From Pseudomonas huaxiensis (lineage in GTDB: Bacteria > Pseudomonadota > Gammaproteobacteria > Pseudomonadales > Pseudomonadaceae): a DNA stretch of 64,000 bases. A program made the translations under genes and the position numbers. The stretch lies in the NCBI RefSeq assembly GCF_003231275.1, contig NZ_QKVL01000011.1:103789-167788 (forward strand). Reading direction: 5' to 3'. Each line of letters starts with the position of its first letter. The first letter of the stretch is position 1. Positions 43,258 through 51,268 of the stretch are shown one piece after another. The notes beneath the pieces are model-generated. The model worked only from the letters and a program-made list of their open reading frames with translations. It did no database searches and was not told the DNA's origin.

Positions 43258-44648
43258 AGCCGCGCACCGTCCTCGACGCTCTGGCGCAGGTACCAACCGG
43301 TGCTGTTCAGCACCCGGTAACGCAGCGGCGCGTAATGCACCGCCAGCAGCGATTTGGCGGCCAGGCGCTCCACCGCCCGCACTGCGGGCAACGGGCCGAT
43401 GCCGTCAGCGGCGACATGAGCGACCGCCTGTTCCAGGCTGAAAGGCCGGCTCCATTGCGCGAGGCAGCGCAAGACCTGCTGCTCGATCGCGGGCAGGCGC
43501 TGAAAGCTCCAGTCCAGCGCTGCCTTCAGCGATTGATGCCGGGCCTGGGCGGTGCGCCGCCCCCGATTGAGCACCTGCAGACCTTCACTCAACTGCGCAC
43601 GCAAGCCGACCAGGGCGAACACATCGATCTGCGCCGCCGCCAGCTCCAGCGCAAGCGGCAGTCCGTCGAGCTGACGGCAGATTTCCCAGACCGCCTTGAG
43701 GTCCTGCGGGCGCAGGACGAAATCCGCCTGCCGGGCCTGGGCGCACCTGACGAACAGGCGCACCGCGGCGTAGCTCATGAACTGCTCCACGCTGTGCGCG
43801 TCGCTGCTGGGCGGGACCGCCAGCGGTGCCACGGGTAACAGGGTTTCACCGCGAATGCGCAGCGGCTCGCGACTGACCGCCAGAATCGTCACCCCCGGCG
43901 CCAACGCCAGCAGCGCTTCGGCCAGCCGGCGACTGCCCTGCGGCATCGCCTCGCAGTGATCAAGCACCAGCAACAGTCGCCGCTTCAATAAATAGCCCGG
44001 CAAACCCGCAAGCGGACACTCGTCACACGGCGCCAGGCCCTGATCGCGCAGCAGGCGGGTGGCCGCCTCGCGTGGGCATTGCGCCTCGGCGAAGTCGATC
44101 AGCCAGGCACCGTCGCGCCAGCGCGGCGCCTGCGCTTCGGCGACGCTCAGGGCCAAGGCGCTCTTGCCCACGCCGACCGGGCCACTGAGCGTTACCAGCC
44201 GGCGTTGCGACAGCAACAGACCGAGCGCCGCCAACTCCTCATCGCGGCCGATGATCCGGCTCAGGCGGGTGGGCAGGTTGTGGGTGGTCGCGGACGCGGC
44301 AATGCCTTCACGCTGTACTGGCGCGACAAACGCATAGCCCTGACCGGGCACGTTGGCGATGAAACGCTGGTCATCGCCCAACACCCGGCGCAGCGCGGCG
44401 ATGTGCACCCGCAGGTTGATGTCCTCGACCACCGTGTCCGGCCAGACCCGCGCCAGCAGCGTGGGCTTGTCCACCAGCGATCCGGCCTGCTCCAGCAACA
44501 CCAGAAGAATGTCCAGGGCCCGGCCACCGATGGGCAGCCGCCGCTCGCCGGCGAGCATCAAGCGCTGTCCCGTGTGCACGGTATAGCGACCGAAGCGCAA
44601 CACCTCATCGTTGTTGGAAACCCTGGCGAGTGCGCCCAAACCATCCAC
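43245..44648 (-). CDS. Winged-helix/STAND regulator lacking the TPR domain
   Basis: 467 residues. Same layout as its convergent neighbour: OmpR-type winged helix (LRFGRYTVHTGQRLMLAGERRLPIGGRALDILLVLLEQAGSLVDKPTLLARVWPDTVVEDINLRVHIAALRRVL) and a STAND ATPase with P-loop GPVGVGKS at residues 156-163, the same position as in the longer one, Walker B RLLLVLDHCEAM and LDGLPLALELAAAQI. It ends after a short helical domain where the other continues with ~450 residues of repeats, so the sensor part is missing or replaced. AGGAGGT lies very close to the chosen ATG. Its 3' end overlaps the neighbour by 13 bases. Confidence 0.87.
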   Translation of the reverse strand: MDGLGALARVSNNDEVLRFGRYTVHTGQRLMLAGERRLPIGGRALDILLVLLEQAGSLVDKPTLLARVWPDTVVEDINLRVHIAALRRVLGDDQRFIANVPGQGYAFVAPVQREGIAASATTHNLPTRLSRIIGRDEELAALGLLLSQRRLVTLSGPVGVGKSALALSVAEAQAPRWRDGAWLIDFAEAQCPREAATRLLRDQGLAPCDECPLAGLPGYLLKRRLLLVLDHCEAMPQGSRRLAEALLALAPGVTILAVSREPLRIRGETLLPVAPLAVPPSSDAHSVEQFMSYAAVRLFVRCAQARQADFVLRPQDLKAVWEICRQLDGLPLALELAAAQIDVFALVGLRAQLSEGLQVLNRGRRTAQARHQSLKAALDWSFQRLPAIEQQVLRCLAQWSRPFSLEQAVAHVAADGIGPLPAVRAVERLAAKSLLAVHYAPLRYRVLNSTGWYLRQSVEDGARLQPA

Positions 44649-44762
44649 CTCCTGCCGCTGAAAGACCTGATAGGGAATAGTGGCAGGGCAAGCTTTCAGG
44701 ACAACCGGGCGAAGGGGCGCCAGGCGGCCAAATGAGTGTCGGGGACGGACAACAGCGGGGAA

Positions 44763-45713
44763 TTAGCTGAGTTGCTCGCGATACTCCGCCGGGGTCACGC
44801 CCAATCGCTCGCTGAAGACCTGCCGCATGTAGCGGACGCTGCCGAATCCGCTGCGGTAGGCGACGGTCTTCAAGGGCAGGTCGCTGCTTTCCAGCAACTC
44901 GCGCGCGCGGTCGATGCGAGCGTTCTGCAGGAAGGCCATGGGCGTCATGTTCACTTCACGCAGAAACACCCGGGAAAAATGCCGCGGGCTCATGGCCGCC
45001 AGCGCCGCCATGCGCGGGATGCCGAACGGCTCGTCCAGATGCTCCAGCACATGATTCTGCACGCGGGTAATGGGGGTTTCTTCCTTGGCCACGGCGCCGG
45101 CCAGCGGGCTGAAACGCGCCTGGCCGCCCTGGCGTTTCATGACCACCAACAGCACCTTGGCCACGTCCTGGGCGACTTTCTTGCCGTGATCTTCGGCCAC
45201 CACCGCCAGCGCCAGGTCAATGCCGGCGGTGACGCCGCCGGAGGTGATCAACTGGCGGTCACGCACGTAGATCTGGTCCGTCTCCACCTGCGCCGTGGGA
45301 AAGGCGCGGATCAGACGCTCGGTGTAGTGCCAGTGGGTGGTGACCCGGTAGCCATCCAGCAGCCCGGCATGACCGAGGATGAACGAGCCGGTGCAGATCG
45401 AGCCGTAGCACCGCGAGCGCCTGGCGACATCGTGCAGCCACAGGCTCAGCGGCGGGCAGATTTCGTTGTAGGCACCGGGGCCGCCCGGCACCAGCAGCAA
45501 GTCCCAGCCAGCGTCATCGCGGTCGATGACCCGGTCCGGCAACAGGCTGACGCCATTGGACGCACGTATCGCCCCCGGCACCGCGCCGAGGGTGGTCAAC
45601 CGGTAATGGTCCTCGGCCTTCAAGTAGCGGTTGGCGATGGAAAACACTTCCATCGGGCCCGCCATGTCGAGCAGGAGGAAATCCGGAAACAGCACCATGG
45701 CCACATTTTTCAT
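44763..45713 (-). CDS. GlxA-family AraC-type regulator (DJ-1/PfpI plus AraC helix-turn-helix)
   Basis: 316 residues. Residues 1-190 form a DJ-1/PfpI-like domain (VAMVLFPDFLLLDMAGPMEVFSIANRYL, LLLVPGGPGAYNE, SICTGSFILGHAGLLDGYRVTTHWHY, with Cys in the nucleophile elbow region). Residues ~215-316 hold two AraC helix-turn-helices (IPRMAALAAMSPRHFSRVFLREVNMTPMAFLQNARIDRARELLES, KTVAYRSGFGSVRYMRQVFSERLGVTPAEYRE). Such regulators control amine or betaine catabolism, or their neighbours. Divergent from the pirin gene, with two inverted repeats between. Confidence 0.93.
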   Translation of the reverse strand: MKNVAMVLFPDFLLLDMAGPMEVFSIANRYLKAEDHYRLTTLGAVPGAIRASNGVSLLPDRVIDRDDAGWDLLLVPGGPGAYNEICPPLSLWLHDVARRSRCYGSICTGSFILGHAGLLDGYRVTTHWHYTERLIRAFPTAQVETDQIYVRDRQLITSGGVTAGIDLALAVVAEDHGKKVAQDVAKVLLVVMKRQGGQARFSPLAGAVAKEETPITRVQNHVLEHLDEPFGIPRMAALAAMSPRHFSRVFLREVNMTPMAFLQNARIDRARELLESSDLPLKTVAYRSGFGSVRYMRQVFSERLGVTPAEYREQLS

Positions 45714-45778
45714 CGAATCGGGTCACCGCAAGTTCAAGTAAATAGCGCGCGACGCATTATGACCGTGCCTGCCACCTG

Positions 45779-45817
45779 ATCGGAATGTTCCGATGCATTG
45801 TCCACTCCAAAAGGACA
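45779..45817. promoter_or_regulatory. Two inverted repeats between glxA-type regulator and pirin gene
   Basis: ATCGGAA-TG-TTCCGAT (45779-45794) is a perfect 16-base palindrome. TGTCC (45799-45803) and GGACA (45813-45817) form a second dyad. They are candidate operators for the AraC-type regulator or a pirin regulator; no footprint can be deduced from sequence. Confidence 0.5.
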
Positions 45818-45922
45818 GTCATTCCATTTTCAGCTACTTATTGCTTCGACCGGTAACCATTAATCTACTCCCATCGAATCGACGGTTGCTCCAGCAGCCG
45901 CCACCTCACAAGGAGAACCACC

Positions 45923-46645
45923 ATGCTTACCCTGCGCAAAGCTTCCGATCGTGGCCTGGCCAATCATGGCTGGCTGAAATCGTTCCACACCTTCTCGTTC
46001 GCTCAATACCGCAACCCGGACGAGCAAGGCTTCTCCGACCTGCTGGTGATCAACGATGACCGCGTCAGCGCAGGCAAAGGCTTCGGCCAGCACCCGCACC
46101 GCGACATGGAGATTCTCTCCTACGTGCTCGAAGGCGCGCTGGAACACAAAGACAGCATGGGCACAGGTTCCGTGATCCGTCCTGGCGATGTGCAACTGAT
46201 GAGTGCCGGCCGTGGTGTGACCCACAGTGAGTTCAACCATTCGCACGACGAGTCGGTGCACTTCCTGCAAATCTGGGTCGTGCCAGCGATCGGCGGTGCC
46301 GAACCGCGTTATCAGCAAGCGAACTTCAGCGCTGAGGACAAACGCGGCCGGCTGAAACTGATCATCTCGCCGGACGGCAAGGACGGCTCGCTGGAAATCC
46401 GCCAGGACGCCCGGATCTACGCCGGCCTGTTCGACGCCGATGAAAGCGCCAGCCTGAAGCTGCCCGCTGGTCGCAATGCCTACGTTCACGTAGCCCGCGG
46501 CAGTGTCGAGCTCAACGGCGTGGCCCTGCAGGAAGGCGACGGCGTGCGCTTGCGCCAGGAGCAACTGATCGAGCTGAGCCACGGCGTGGATGCCGAAGTG
46601 CTGGTGTTCGACCTGCGCCCTCACGAACTTCCGGGCATGGCCTGA
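45923..46645 (+). CDS. Pirin-family bicupin protein (YhaK/quercetinase-like)
   Basis: 240 residues with AAGGAGAACCACC before the ATG. N-terminal cupin with metal ligands in GFGQHPHRDMEILSYVLEGALEHKDSMG and VTHSEFNHS; C-terminal cupin KLPAGRNAYVHVARGSVELNG. Opening LTLRKASDRGLANHGWLKSFHTFSFAQYRNPDEQGF is the standard bacterial pirin start. Bacterial pirins are nonheme-iron proteins, some with quercetin dioxygenase activity, others redox-responsive. Monocistronic here. Confidence 0.94.
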   Translation: MLTLRKASDRGLANHGWLKSFHTFSFAQYRNPDEQGFSDLLVINDDRVSAGKGFGQHPHRDMEILSYVLEGALEHKDSMGTGSVIRPGDVQLMSAGRGVTHSEFNHSHDESVHFLQIWVVPAIGGAEPRYQQANFSAEDKRGRLKLIISPDGKDGSLEIRQDARIYAGLFDADESASLKLPAGRNAYVHVARGSVELNGVALQEGDGVRLRQEQLIELSHGVDAEVLVFDLRPHELPGMA

Positions 46646-46664
46646 ACTGCTACGAGCCCTGAAA

Positions 46665-46958
46665 TCAGGGCTCGTAGCCTTCCACGATAATCACCTCGGC
46701 TTTCGCCACCCCCTGGCGAAAGCCGCAGGCTTCCTGATACTGCGCCGAGCGGTAGCACGCCACAGCCTGCTCATAGGATTCGAATTCAATCACCACGCTG
46801 CGCTGCGGCGTGGCCCGCCCTTCCATTGCCTCACTGCGCCCGCCACGGGCCAGCAGCTTGCCACCAAACGCGGCGAAGGCCGCCGGGGCGCGCTGGGTGT
46901 ATTGCTGATACTGCTGCAGGTCGGTCACATCGACGTGGGCAATCCAATAGGCCTTCAT
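46665..46958 (-). CDS. DUF1330 family protein
   Basis: 97 residues of the dimeric alpha/beta-barrel DUF1330 fold: MKAYWIAHVDVTDLQQYQQYTQRAPAAFAAFGGKLLARGG and SVVIEFESYEQAVACYRSAQYQEACGFR. No biochemical role is established for the family. It is divergent from ribBX, sharing a 76-base promoter region with the ATTATGG/ATACCATAAT palindrome, so the two are probably co-regulated. Confidence 0.92.
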   Translation of the reverse strand: MKAYWIAHVDVTDLQQYQQYTQRAPAAFAAFGGKLLARGGRSEAMEGRATPQRSVVIEFESYEQAVACYRSAQYQEACGFRQGVAKAEVIIVEGYEP

Positions 46959-46988
46959 CGGTCATGCTCCTCAACTGGGAAAATTCGT

Positions 46989-47006
46989 ATTATGGTATAC
47001 CATAAT
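46989..47006. promoter_or_regulatory. 18-bp palindromic operator between DUF1330 gene and ribBX
   Basis: ATTATGGTATACCATAAT is a perfect palindrome in the middle of a 76-base divergent promoter region. Its TGGTATACCA core matches the pattern of FCD-type GntR operators such as that of UxuR. The half ATACCATAAT recurs at 48333-48342 before the ABC transporter genes. Confidence 0.7.
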
Positions 47007-47034
47007 TTCTACCGAACCACAGTGAGCGCACAGC

Positions 47035-48150
47035 ATGGCTTTCAACAGCATCGAAGAGATTCTCGAGGACTACCGCCAGGGCAAGATGGTCCTGTTGGTG
47101 GACGACGAAGACCGTGAAAACGAAGGCGACCTGCTGATCGCCGCCGAGCGGTGCGACGCCGCCGCCATCAGCTTCATGGCCCGCGAGGCGCGTGGCCTGA
47201 TCTGCCTGACCTTAAGTGACGAACACTGCCAGCGCCTGGGCCTGGAGCAGATGGTGCCGGCCAATGGCAGCGCCTTCAGCACCGCCTTTACCGTGTCGAT
47301 CGAAGCGGCACGCGGCGTCACCACCGGCATTTCCGCCGCCGACCGTGCCTGTACCGTGGCCGCCGCCGTGGCGCCGAATGCCACAGCGGACGACCTCGTC
47401 CAGCCGGGCCACATCTTTCCCTTGCGCGCCCGCGAAGGCGGCGTGCTGACCCGCGCCGGCCATACCGAAGCCGGCTGCGACCTGGCACGGCTGGCCGGCT
47501 ACTCCCCGGCCTCGGTGATCGTTGAAGTGCTCAACGACGACGGCACCATGGCCCGCCGCCCCGACCTGGAAATCTTCGCCGCCCGCCACGGCATCAAGAT
47601 CGGCACCATCGCCGACCTGATCCACTACCGCCTGAGCACCGAGCAGACCGTCAAACGCATCGGCGAACGCGAGCTGCCGACGGTGCACGGCACCTTCCGC
47701 CTGGTGACCTATGAAGACCGCATTGAAGGCGGTGTGCACATGGCGATGGTCATGGGCGATATCCGCCGCGACCAGCCGACCCTGGTGCGGGTGCACGTGA
47801 TCGACCCGCTGCGCGATCTGGTCGGCGCGGAATATGCCGGGCCAGCCAACTGGACGCTGTGGGCGGCCTTGCAAAAAGTCGCCGCCGAAGGCACCGGCGT
47901 GGTCGTGGTGCTGGCCAACCATGAATCGTCCCAGGCGCTGCTGGAACGCGTGCCACACCTGACCCAGCCGCCTCGGCCGTATCAGCGCGGGCAGTCGAAA
48001 ACCTATTCGGAAGTGGGTACCGGGGCACAGATTCTGCAGGACCTGGGGGTCGGCAAACTGCGTCACCTGGGGCCGCCGCTGAAATATGCGGGGCTGACGG
48101 GGTATGACCTGGAGGTGGTGCAGAGCATTCCGTTCGAGCCGGGCCTTTAG
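47035..48150 (+). CDS. ribBX: RibBX: DHBP synthase with a degenerate GTP cyclohydrolase II domain
   Basis: 371 residues. The N-terminal ~200 residues are a complete 3,4-dihydroxy-2-butanone-4-phosphate synthase: [61 protein letters not shown]. It makes the four-carbon unit of riboflavin from ribulose 5-phosphate. The C-terminal part has the GCHII fold but no zinc cysteines: where RibA has RVHSECLTGD and a CDC motif this protein reads [22 protein letters not shown], so it cannot act as GTP cyclohydrolase. This type is known in Pseudomonas. Here it is away from other rib genes, between DUF1330 and an ABC importer, so it may be an extra regulated copy. Confidence 0.9.
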   Translation: MAFNSIEEILEDYRQGKMVLLVDDEDRENEGDLLIAAERCDAAAISFMAREARGLICLTLSDEHCQRLGLEQMVPANGSAFSTAFTVSIEAARGVTTGISAADRACTVAAAVAPNATADDLVQPGHIFPLRAREGGVLTRAGHTEAGCDLARLAGYSPASVIVEVLNDDGTMARRPDLEIFAARHGIKIGTIADLIHYRLSTEQTVKRIGERELPTVHGTFRLVTYEDRIEGGVHMAMVMGDIRRDQPTLVRVHVIDPLRDLVGAEYAGPANWTLWAALQKVAAEGTGVVVVLANHESSQALLERVPHLTQPPRPYQRGQSKTYSEVGTGAQILQDLGVGKLRHLGPPLKYAGLTGYDLEVVQSIPFEPGL

Positions 48151-48156
48151 CGCACA

Positions 48157-48246
48157 ATCGCTGCGGTTCGGCGCCCCGACAAGCTCGCTCCCACAAGGGC
48201 GGTATGCACCAGAGTTAGCCCTGTGGGAGCTGGCTTGCCAGCGATG
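48157..48246. repeat. Composite REP pair of two different REP types
   Basis: The left unit (48157-48196) reads ATCGCTGCGGTTCGGCGCCC then CGACAAGCTCGCTCCCACAA; the right unit (48220-48245) is CTGTGGGAGCTGGCTTGCCA plus GCGATG, the family seen at 10411. They face each other but differ in stem sequence, unlike the symmetrical REPINs elsewhere. The left unit's outer half also occurs alone at 21923. Confidence 0.75.
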
Positions 48247-48330
48247 AGGCCCCTCAAATCCAGCACAAGATTCAAGGAAAGCAGACCCCCGAGTGATAGC
48301 CGGTAAGCCCACACCTCTTGCCAAAAGTTT

Positions 48331-48350
48331 GGAATACCATAATATGATAT
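48331..48350. promoter_or_regulatory. Second ATACCATAAT operator-like site before the ABC transporter genes
   Basis: GGAATACCATAATATGATAT contains ATACCAT and ATGATAT as an imperfect inverted repeat (6 of 7) around AAT, and shares ten bases with the palindrome at 46989. It is about 140 bases before the binding-protein ATG. The remainder of the 240-base gap shows no gene. Confidence 0.5.
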
Positions 48351-48487
48351 CCCGTAGACCTTAAAACCTGCAGGCCGGCACCTACAATCACAAACGGCCA
48401 CTCACACTTTGTAAAAGCTGCTCCCCGAACTGATTGGCGGGCGACAGAAAGCCCGCCTCGAATAACAAAAGCAACGAGGGCGTAACC

Positions 48488-49513
48488 ATGCTGTTTAGCA
48501 AACGTGTAACCGCAGTGCTGTCCATCAGCCTGCTGACCCTGGCCTGTCAGGCCACCCAGGCCGCCGAGAGCCTGAACTTCGTCAGTTGGGGCGGCACCAC
48601 CCAGGATGCGCAAAAAGCCGCCTGGGCCGAGCCCTTCAGCAAGAGCAGCAACATCAAGGTCGTGCAGGACGGCCCCACCGACTACGGCAAGCTCAAAGCC
48701 ATGGTCGAAAGCGGCAATGTGCAGTGGGACGTGGTCGACGTCGAAGCCGACTTCGCCCTGCGCGCCGCCAGCGAAGGCCTGCTCGAACCCCTCGATTTCA
48801 ACACCATCCAGCGTGACCGCATCGACCCGCGTTTCGTTTCCGACCACGGCGTAGGTTCGTTCTTCTTCTCCTTCGTCCTCGGCTACAACGAAGGCAAGCT
48901 GGGCGGCAACAAGCCGGTGGACTGGAGCGCGCTGTTCGACACCAAGACCTACCCCGGCAAACGCGCCCTGTACAAATGGCCAAGCCCAGGCGTACTGGAA
49001 CTGGCCCTGCTGGCGGACGGCGTCCCCGCCGACAAGCTCTATCCGCTGGACCTGGACCGCGCCTTCAAGAAGCTCGACACCATCAAGAAAGATATCGTCT
49101 GGTGGGGTGGCGGCGCGCAGTCGCAGCAATTGCTGGCCTCCGGCGAAGCGACCCTCGGCCAGTTCTGGAACGGCCGTGTCTACGCCCTGCAACAGGACGG
49201 CGCGCCAGTGGGCGTGAGCTGGAAGCAGAACCTGGTGATGGCGGACTTCCTCGTGGTGCCCAAAGGCGCCAAGAACAAGGACGCGGCCATGAAATTCATC
49301 GCCAATGCCGCCAGCGCCAAGGGCCAGGCAGAGTTCGCCAACCAGACCGCCTACGCGCCGGTAAACCTGGACAGCGTCAGCCTGCTCAAGCCTGACCTCG
49401 CACCGAACCTGCCCACCGCCTACGCTCAAGATCAGGTCACCCTGGATTTCGCCTATTGGGCGAAGAACGGTCCAGCCATCGCTACCCGCTGGAATGAGTG
49501 GCTGGTCAAATGA
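48488..49513 (+). CDS. Polyamine/spermidine-type ABC transporter binding protein (PotD/F-like)
   Basis: 341 residues from the ATG at 48488 with AACGAGGG upstream. Signal peptide MLFSKRVTAVLSISLLTLACQATQA, then ESLNFVSWGGTTQDAQKAAWAEPFSKSSNIKVVQDGPTDYGKLKAMVESGNVQWDVVDVEADFALRAASEG, characteristic of the PotD-related group, and SQQLLASGEATLGQFWNGRVYALQQDGAPVGVSW. It binds a small, probably cationic or opine-like ligand. First of four transporter genes downstream of ribBX, from which it is separated by a REP pair, so it is likely a separate transcript. Confidence 0.9.
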   Translation: MLFSKRVTAVLSISLLTLACQATQAAESLNFVSWGGTTQDAQKAAWAEPFSKSSNIKVVQDGPTDYGKLKAMVESGNVQWDVVDVEADFALRAASEGLLEPLDFNTIQRDRIDPRFVSDHGVGSFFFSFVLGYNEGKLGGNKPVDWSALFDTKTYPGKRALYKWPSPGVLELALLADGVPADKLYPLDLDRAFKKLDTIKKDIVWWGGGAQSQQLLASGEATLGQFWNGRVYALQQDGAPVGVSWKQNLVMADFLVVPKGAKNKDAAMKFIANAASAKGQAEFANQTAYAPVNLDSVSLLKPDLAPNLPTAYAQDQVTLDFAYWAKNGPAIATRWNEWLVK

Positions 49514-50433
49514 AAGTCGCCATCAACGCCTTGCAATCGGCAACCGGTGCCCCTGGCACCGGCAACAAGGGAGCGGCCATGAACCCCACGCCGTCGCTGC
49601 GCCAACGCTGGCGCGGCAGCCGCAACCTGCTGCCGGCCCTGCTGTTTCTCGGGTTGTTCTTCTTCGCGCCACTGATCGGCCTGCTGCTGCGCGGCGTGCT
49701 GGAACCGGTGCCGGGGCTGGGCAACTACGAGCAACTGTTTGCCAACTCGGCCTACGCCCGGGTGTTGTTCAACACCTTCTCGGTGGCCGGCCTGGTCACC
49801 CTGATCAGCGTGTTGCTGGGCTTTCCGCTGGCCTGGGCGATCACCCTGGTGCCGCGTGGCTGGGGCCGCTGGCTGCTGAACATCGTGCTGCTGTCGATGT
49901 GGACCAGCCTGCTCGCCCGGACCTATTCCTGGTTGGTGCTGCTGCAAGCCTCGGGGGTGATCAACAAGGCGTTGATGGCAATGGGCATCATCGATGCCCC
50001 GCTGGAAATGGTGCATAACCTCACCGGCGTGGTGATCGGCATGAGCTACATCATGATCCCGTTCATCGTCCTGCCGCTGCAGGCGACCATGCAGGCCATC
50101 GACCCGATGGTCCTGCAGGCCGGTTCGATCTGTGGCGCGAGTCCCTGGACCAACTTCTTCAAGGTGTTCCTGCCGCTGTGCCGCTCGGGGCTGTTCTCCG
50201 GCGCCTTGATGGTGTTCGTGATGTCCCTCGGTTACTACGTGACTCCGGCCCTGCTCGGCGGCGCGCAGAACATGATGCTGCCGGAATTCATCGTCCAGCA
50301 GGTGCAGTCGTTCCTCAACTGGGGCCTGGCCAGCGCCGCTGCGGCGTTGCTGATCGCGATCACCCTGGTGCTGTTCTATTTCTACCTGAAGCTGCAACCG
50401 GAATCCCCGGTCGGCAACAGCAACGCGAGGTAA
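49510..50433 (+). CDS. Polyamine-type ABC transporter permease 1 (PotB/H-like)
   Basis: 307 residues if it starts at the ATG overlapping the previous stop (ATGA at 49510). A second ATG at 49579 (MNPTPSLRQRW) has AAGGGAG upstream and would give 284 residues; it may be the real start. Six membrane segments; LLPALLFLGLFFFAPLIGLLLRGVLEP and the coupling loop QAGSICGASPWTNFFKVFLPLCRSGL are typical of PotB-type permeases. Confidence 0.9.
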   Translation: MKVAINALQSATGAPGTGNKGAAMNPTPSLRQRWRGSRNLLPALLFLGLFFFAPLIGLLLRGVLEPVPGLGNYEQLFANSAYARVLFNTFSVAGLVTLISVLLGFPLAWAITLVPRGWGRWLLNIVLLSMWTSLLARTYSWLVLLQASGVINKALMAMGIIDAPLEMVHNLTGVVIGMSYIMIPFIVLPLQATMQAIDPMVLQAGSICGASPWTNFFKVFLPLCRSGLFSGALMVFVMSLGYYVTPALLGGAQNMMLPEFIVQQVQSFLNWGLASAAAALLIAITLVLFYFYLKLQPESPVGNSNAR

Positions 50434-50439
50434 GCGACC

Positions 50440-51249
50440 ATGCTCCTGACCCCCAATGCCATGAGCCGGCGCCTGCGTTTCGGGCTCTACACCACCACCG
50501 GGCTGATCGCACTGTTTCTGCTGCTGCCGATCGTGTTCATCGTCCTGCTGTCGTTCGGCTCCTCGCAGTGGCTGGTGTTCCCGCCGCCGGGCTGGACGCT
50601 GAAGTGGTACGGCCAGTTCTTTTCCAACGCCGAATGGATGGACGCCGCCTTCGCCAGCCTCAAGGTGGCGCTGCTGACCACGGTCGTCGCCGTGGCCCTC
50701 GGCCTGCCCACCGCCTTCGCCCTGGTGCGCGGGCGCTTCCCCGGCCGCGAAATGCTCTACGGCCTGTTCACCCTGCCGATGATCGTGCCGCTGGTGATCA
50801 TCGCCGTGGCGGTGTACGCGCTGTTCCTGAAACTGGGCTACACCGGCACGCTGTTTTCCTTCGTGGTCAGCCACGTCATCGTCGCCCTGCCCTTCACCAT
50901 CATTTCCATCATCAACTCGCTGAAGCTGTTCGATCAGTCGATCGAGGACGCCGCGGTGATCTGCGGCGCCTCGCGCCTGCAAGCGATCGTCAAGGTGACC
51001 TTCCCTGGGATCCGTCCGGGGATGATCGCCGGCGGCCTGTTCGCCTTCCTGGTCTCGTGGGACGAGGTGGTGCTCAGCGTGATGATGGCCAGCCCGAACC
51101 TGCAGACCCTTCCCGTGAAAATGTGGACCACCCTGCGTCAGGACCTGACACCCGTGATCGCCGTCGCCTCGACGCTGCTGATCGGCCTGTCGGTATTGGT
51201 CATGGTGATCGCCGCCGCCCTGCGCCGGCGCAACGAAGTCAGCGCCTGA
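50440..51249 (+). CDS. Polyamine-type ABC transporter permease 2 (PotC/I-like)
   Basis: 269 residues with six membrane segments: LIALFLLLPIVFIVLLSFGSSQWLVFPPPGWTLKWY is the standard PotC-family start, and DAAVICGASRLQAIVKVTFPGIRPGMIAGGLFAFLVSWDEVVLSVMM contains the coupling loop. It begins 6 bases after permease 1 and precedes the ATPase by 19 bases. Confidence 0.93.
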   Translation: MLLTPNAMSRRLRFGLYTTTGLIALFLLLPIVFIVLLSFGSSQWLVFPPPGWTLKWYGQFFSNAEWMDAAFASLKVALLTTVVAVALGLPTAFALVRGRFPGREMLYGLFTLPMIVPLVIIAVAVYALFLKLGYTGTLFSFVVSHVIVALPFTIISIINSLKLFDQSIEDAAVICGASRLQAIVKVTFPGIRPGMIAGGLFAFLVSWDEVVLSVMMASPNLQTLPVKMWTTLRQDLTPVIAVASTLLIGLSVLVMVIAAALRRRNEVSA

Positions 51250-51268
51250 GCGCCCGGAGAGAACAACA

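Noticed and set aside
47035..48150. Calling the gene RibBA with GTP cyclohydrolase II activity
   Set aside because: The C-terminal domain lacks the three zinc cysteines needed for GCHII.
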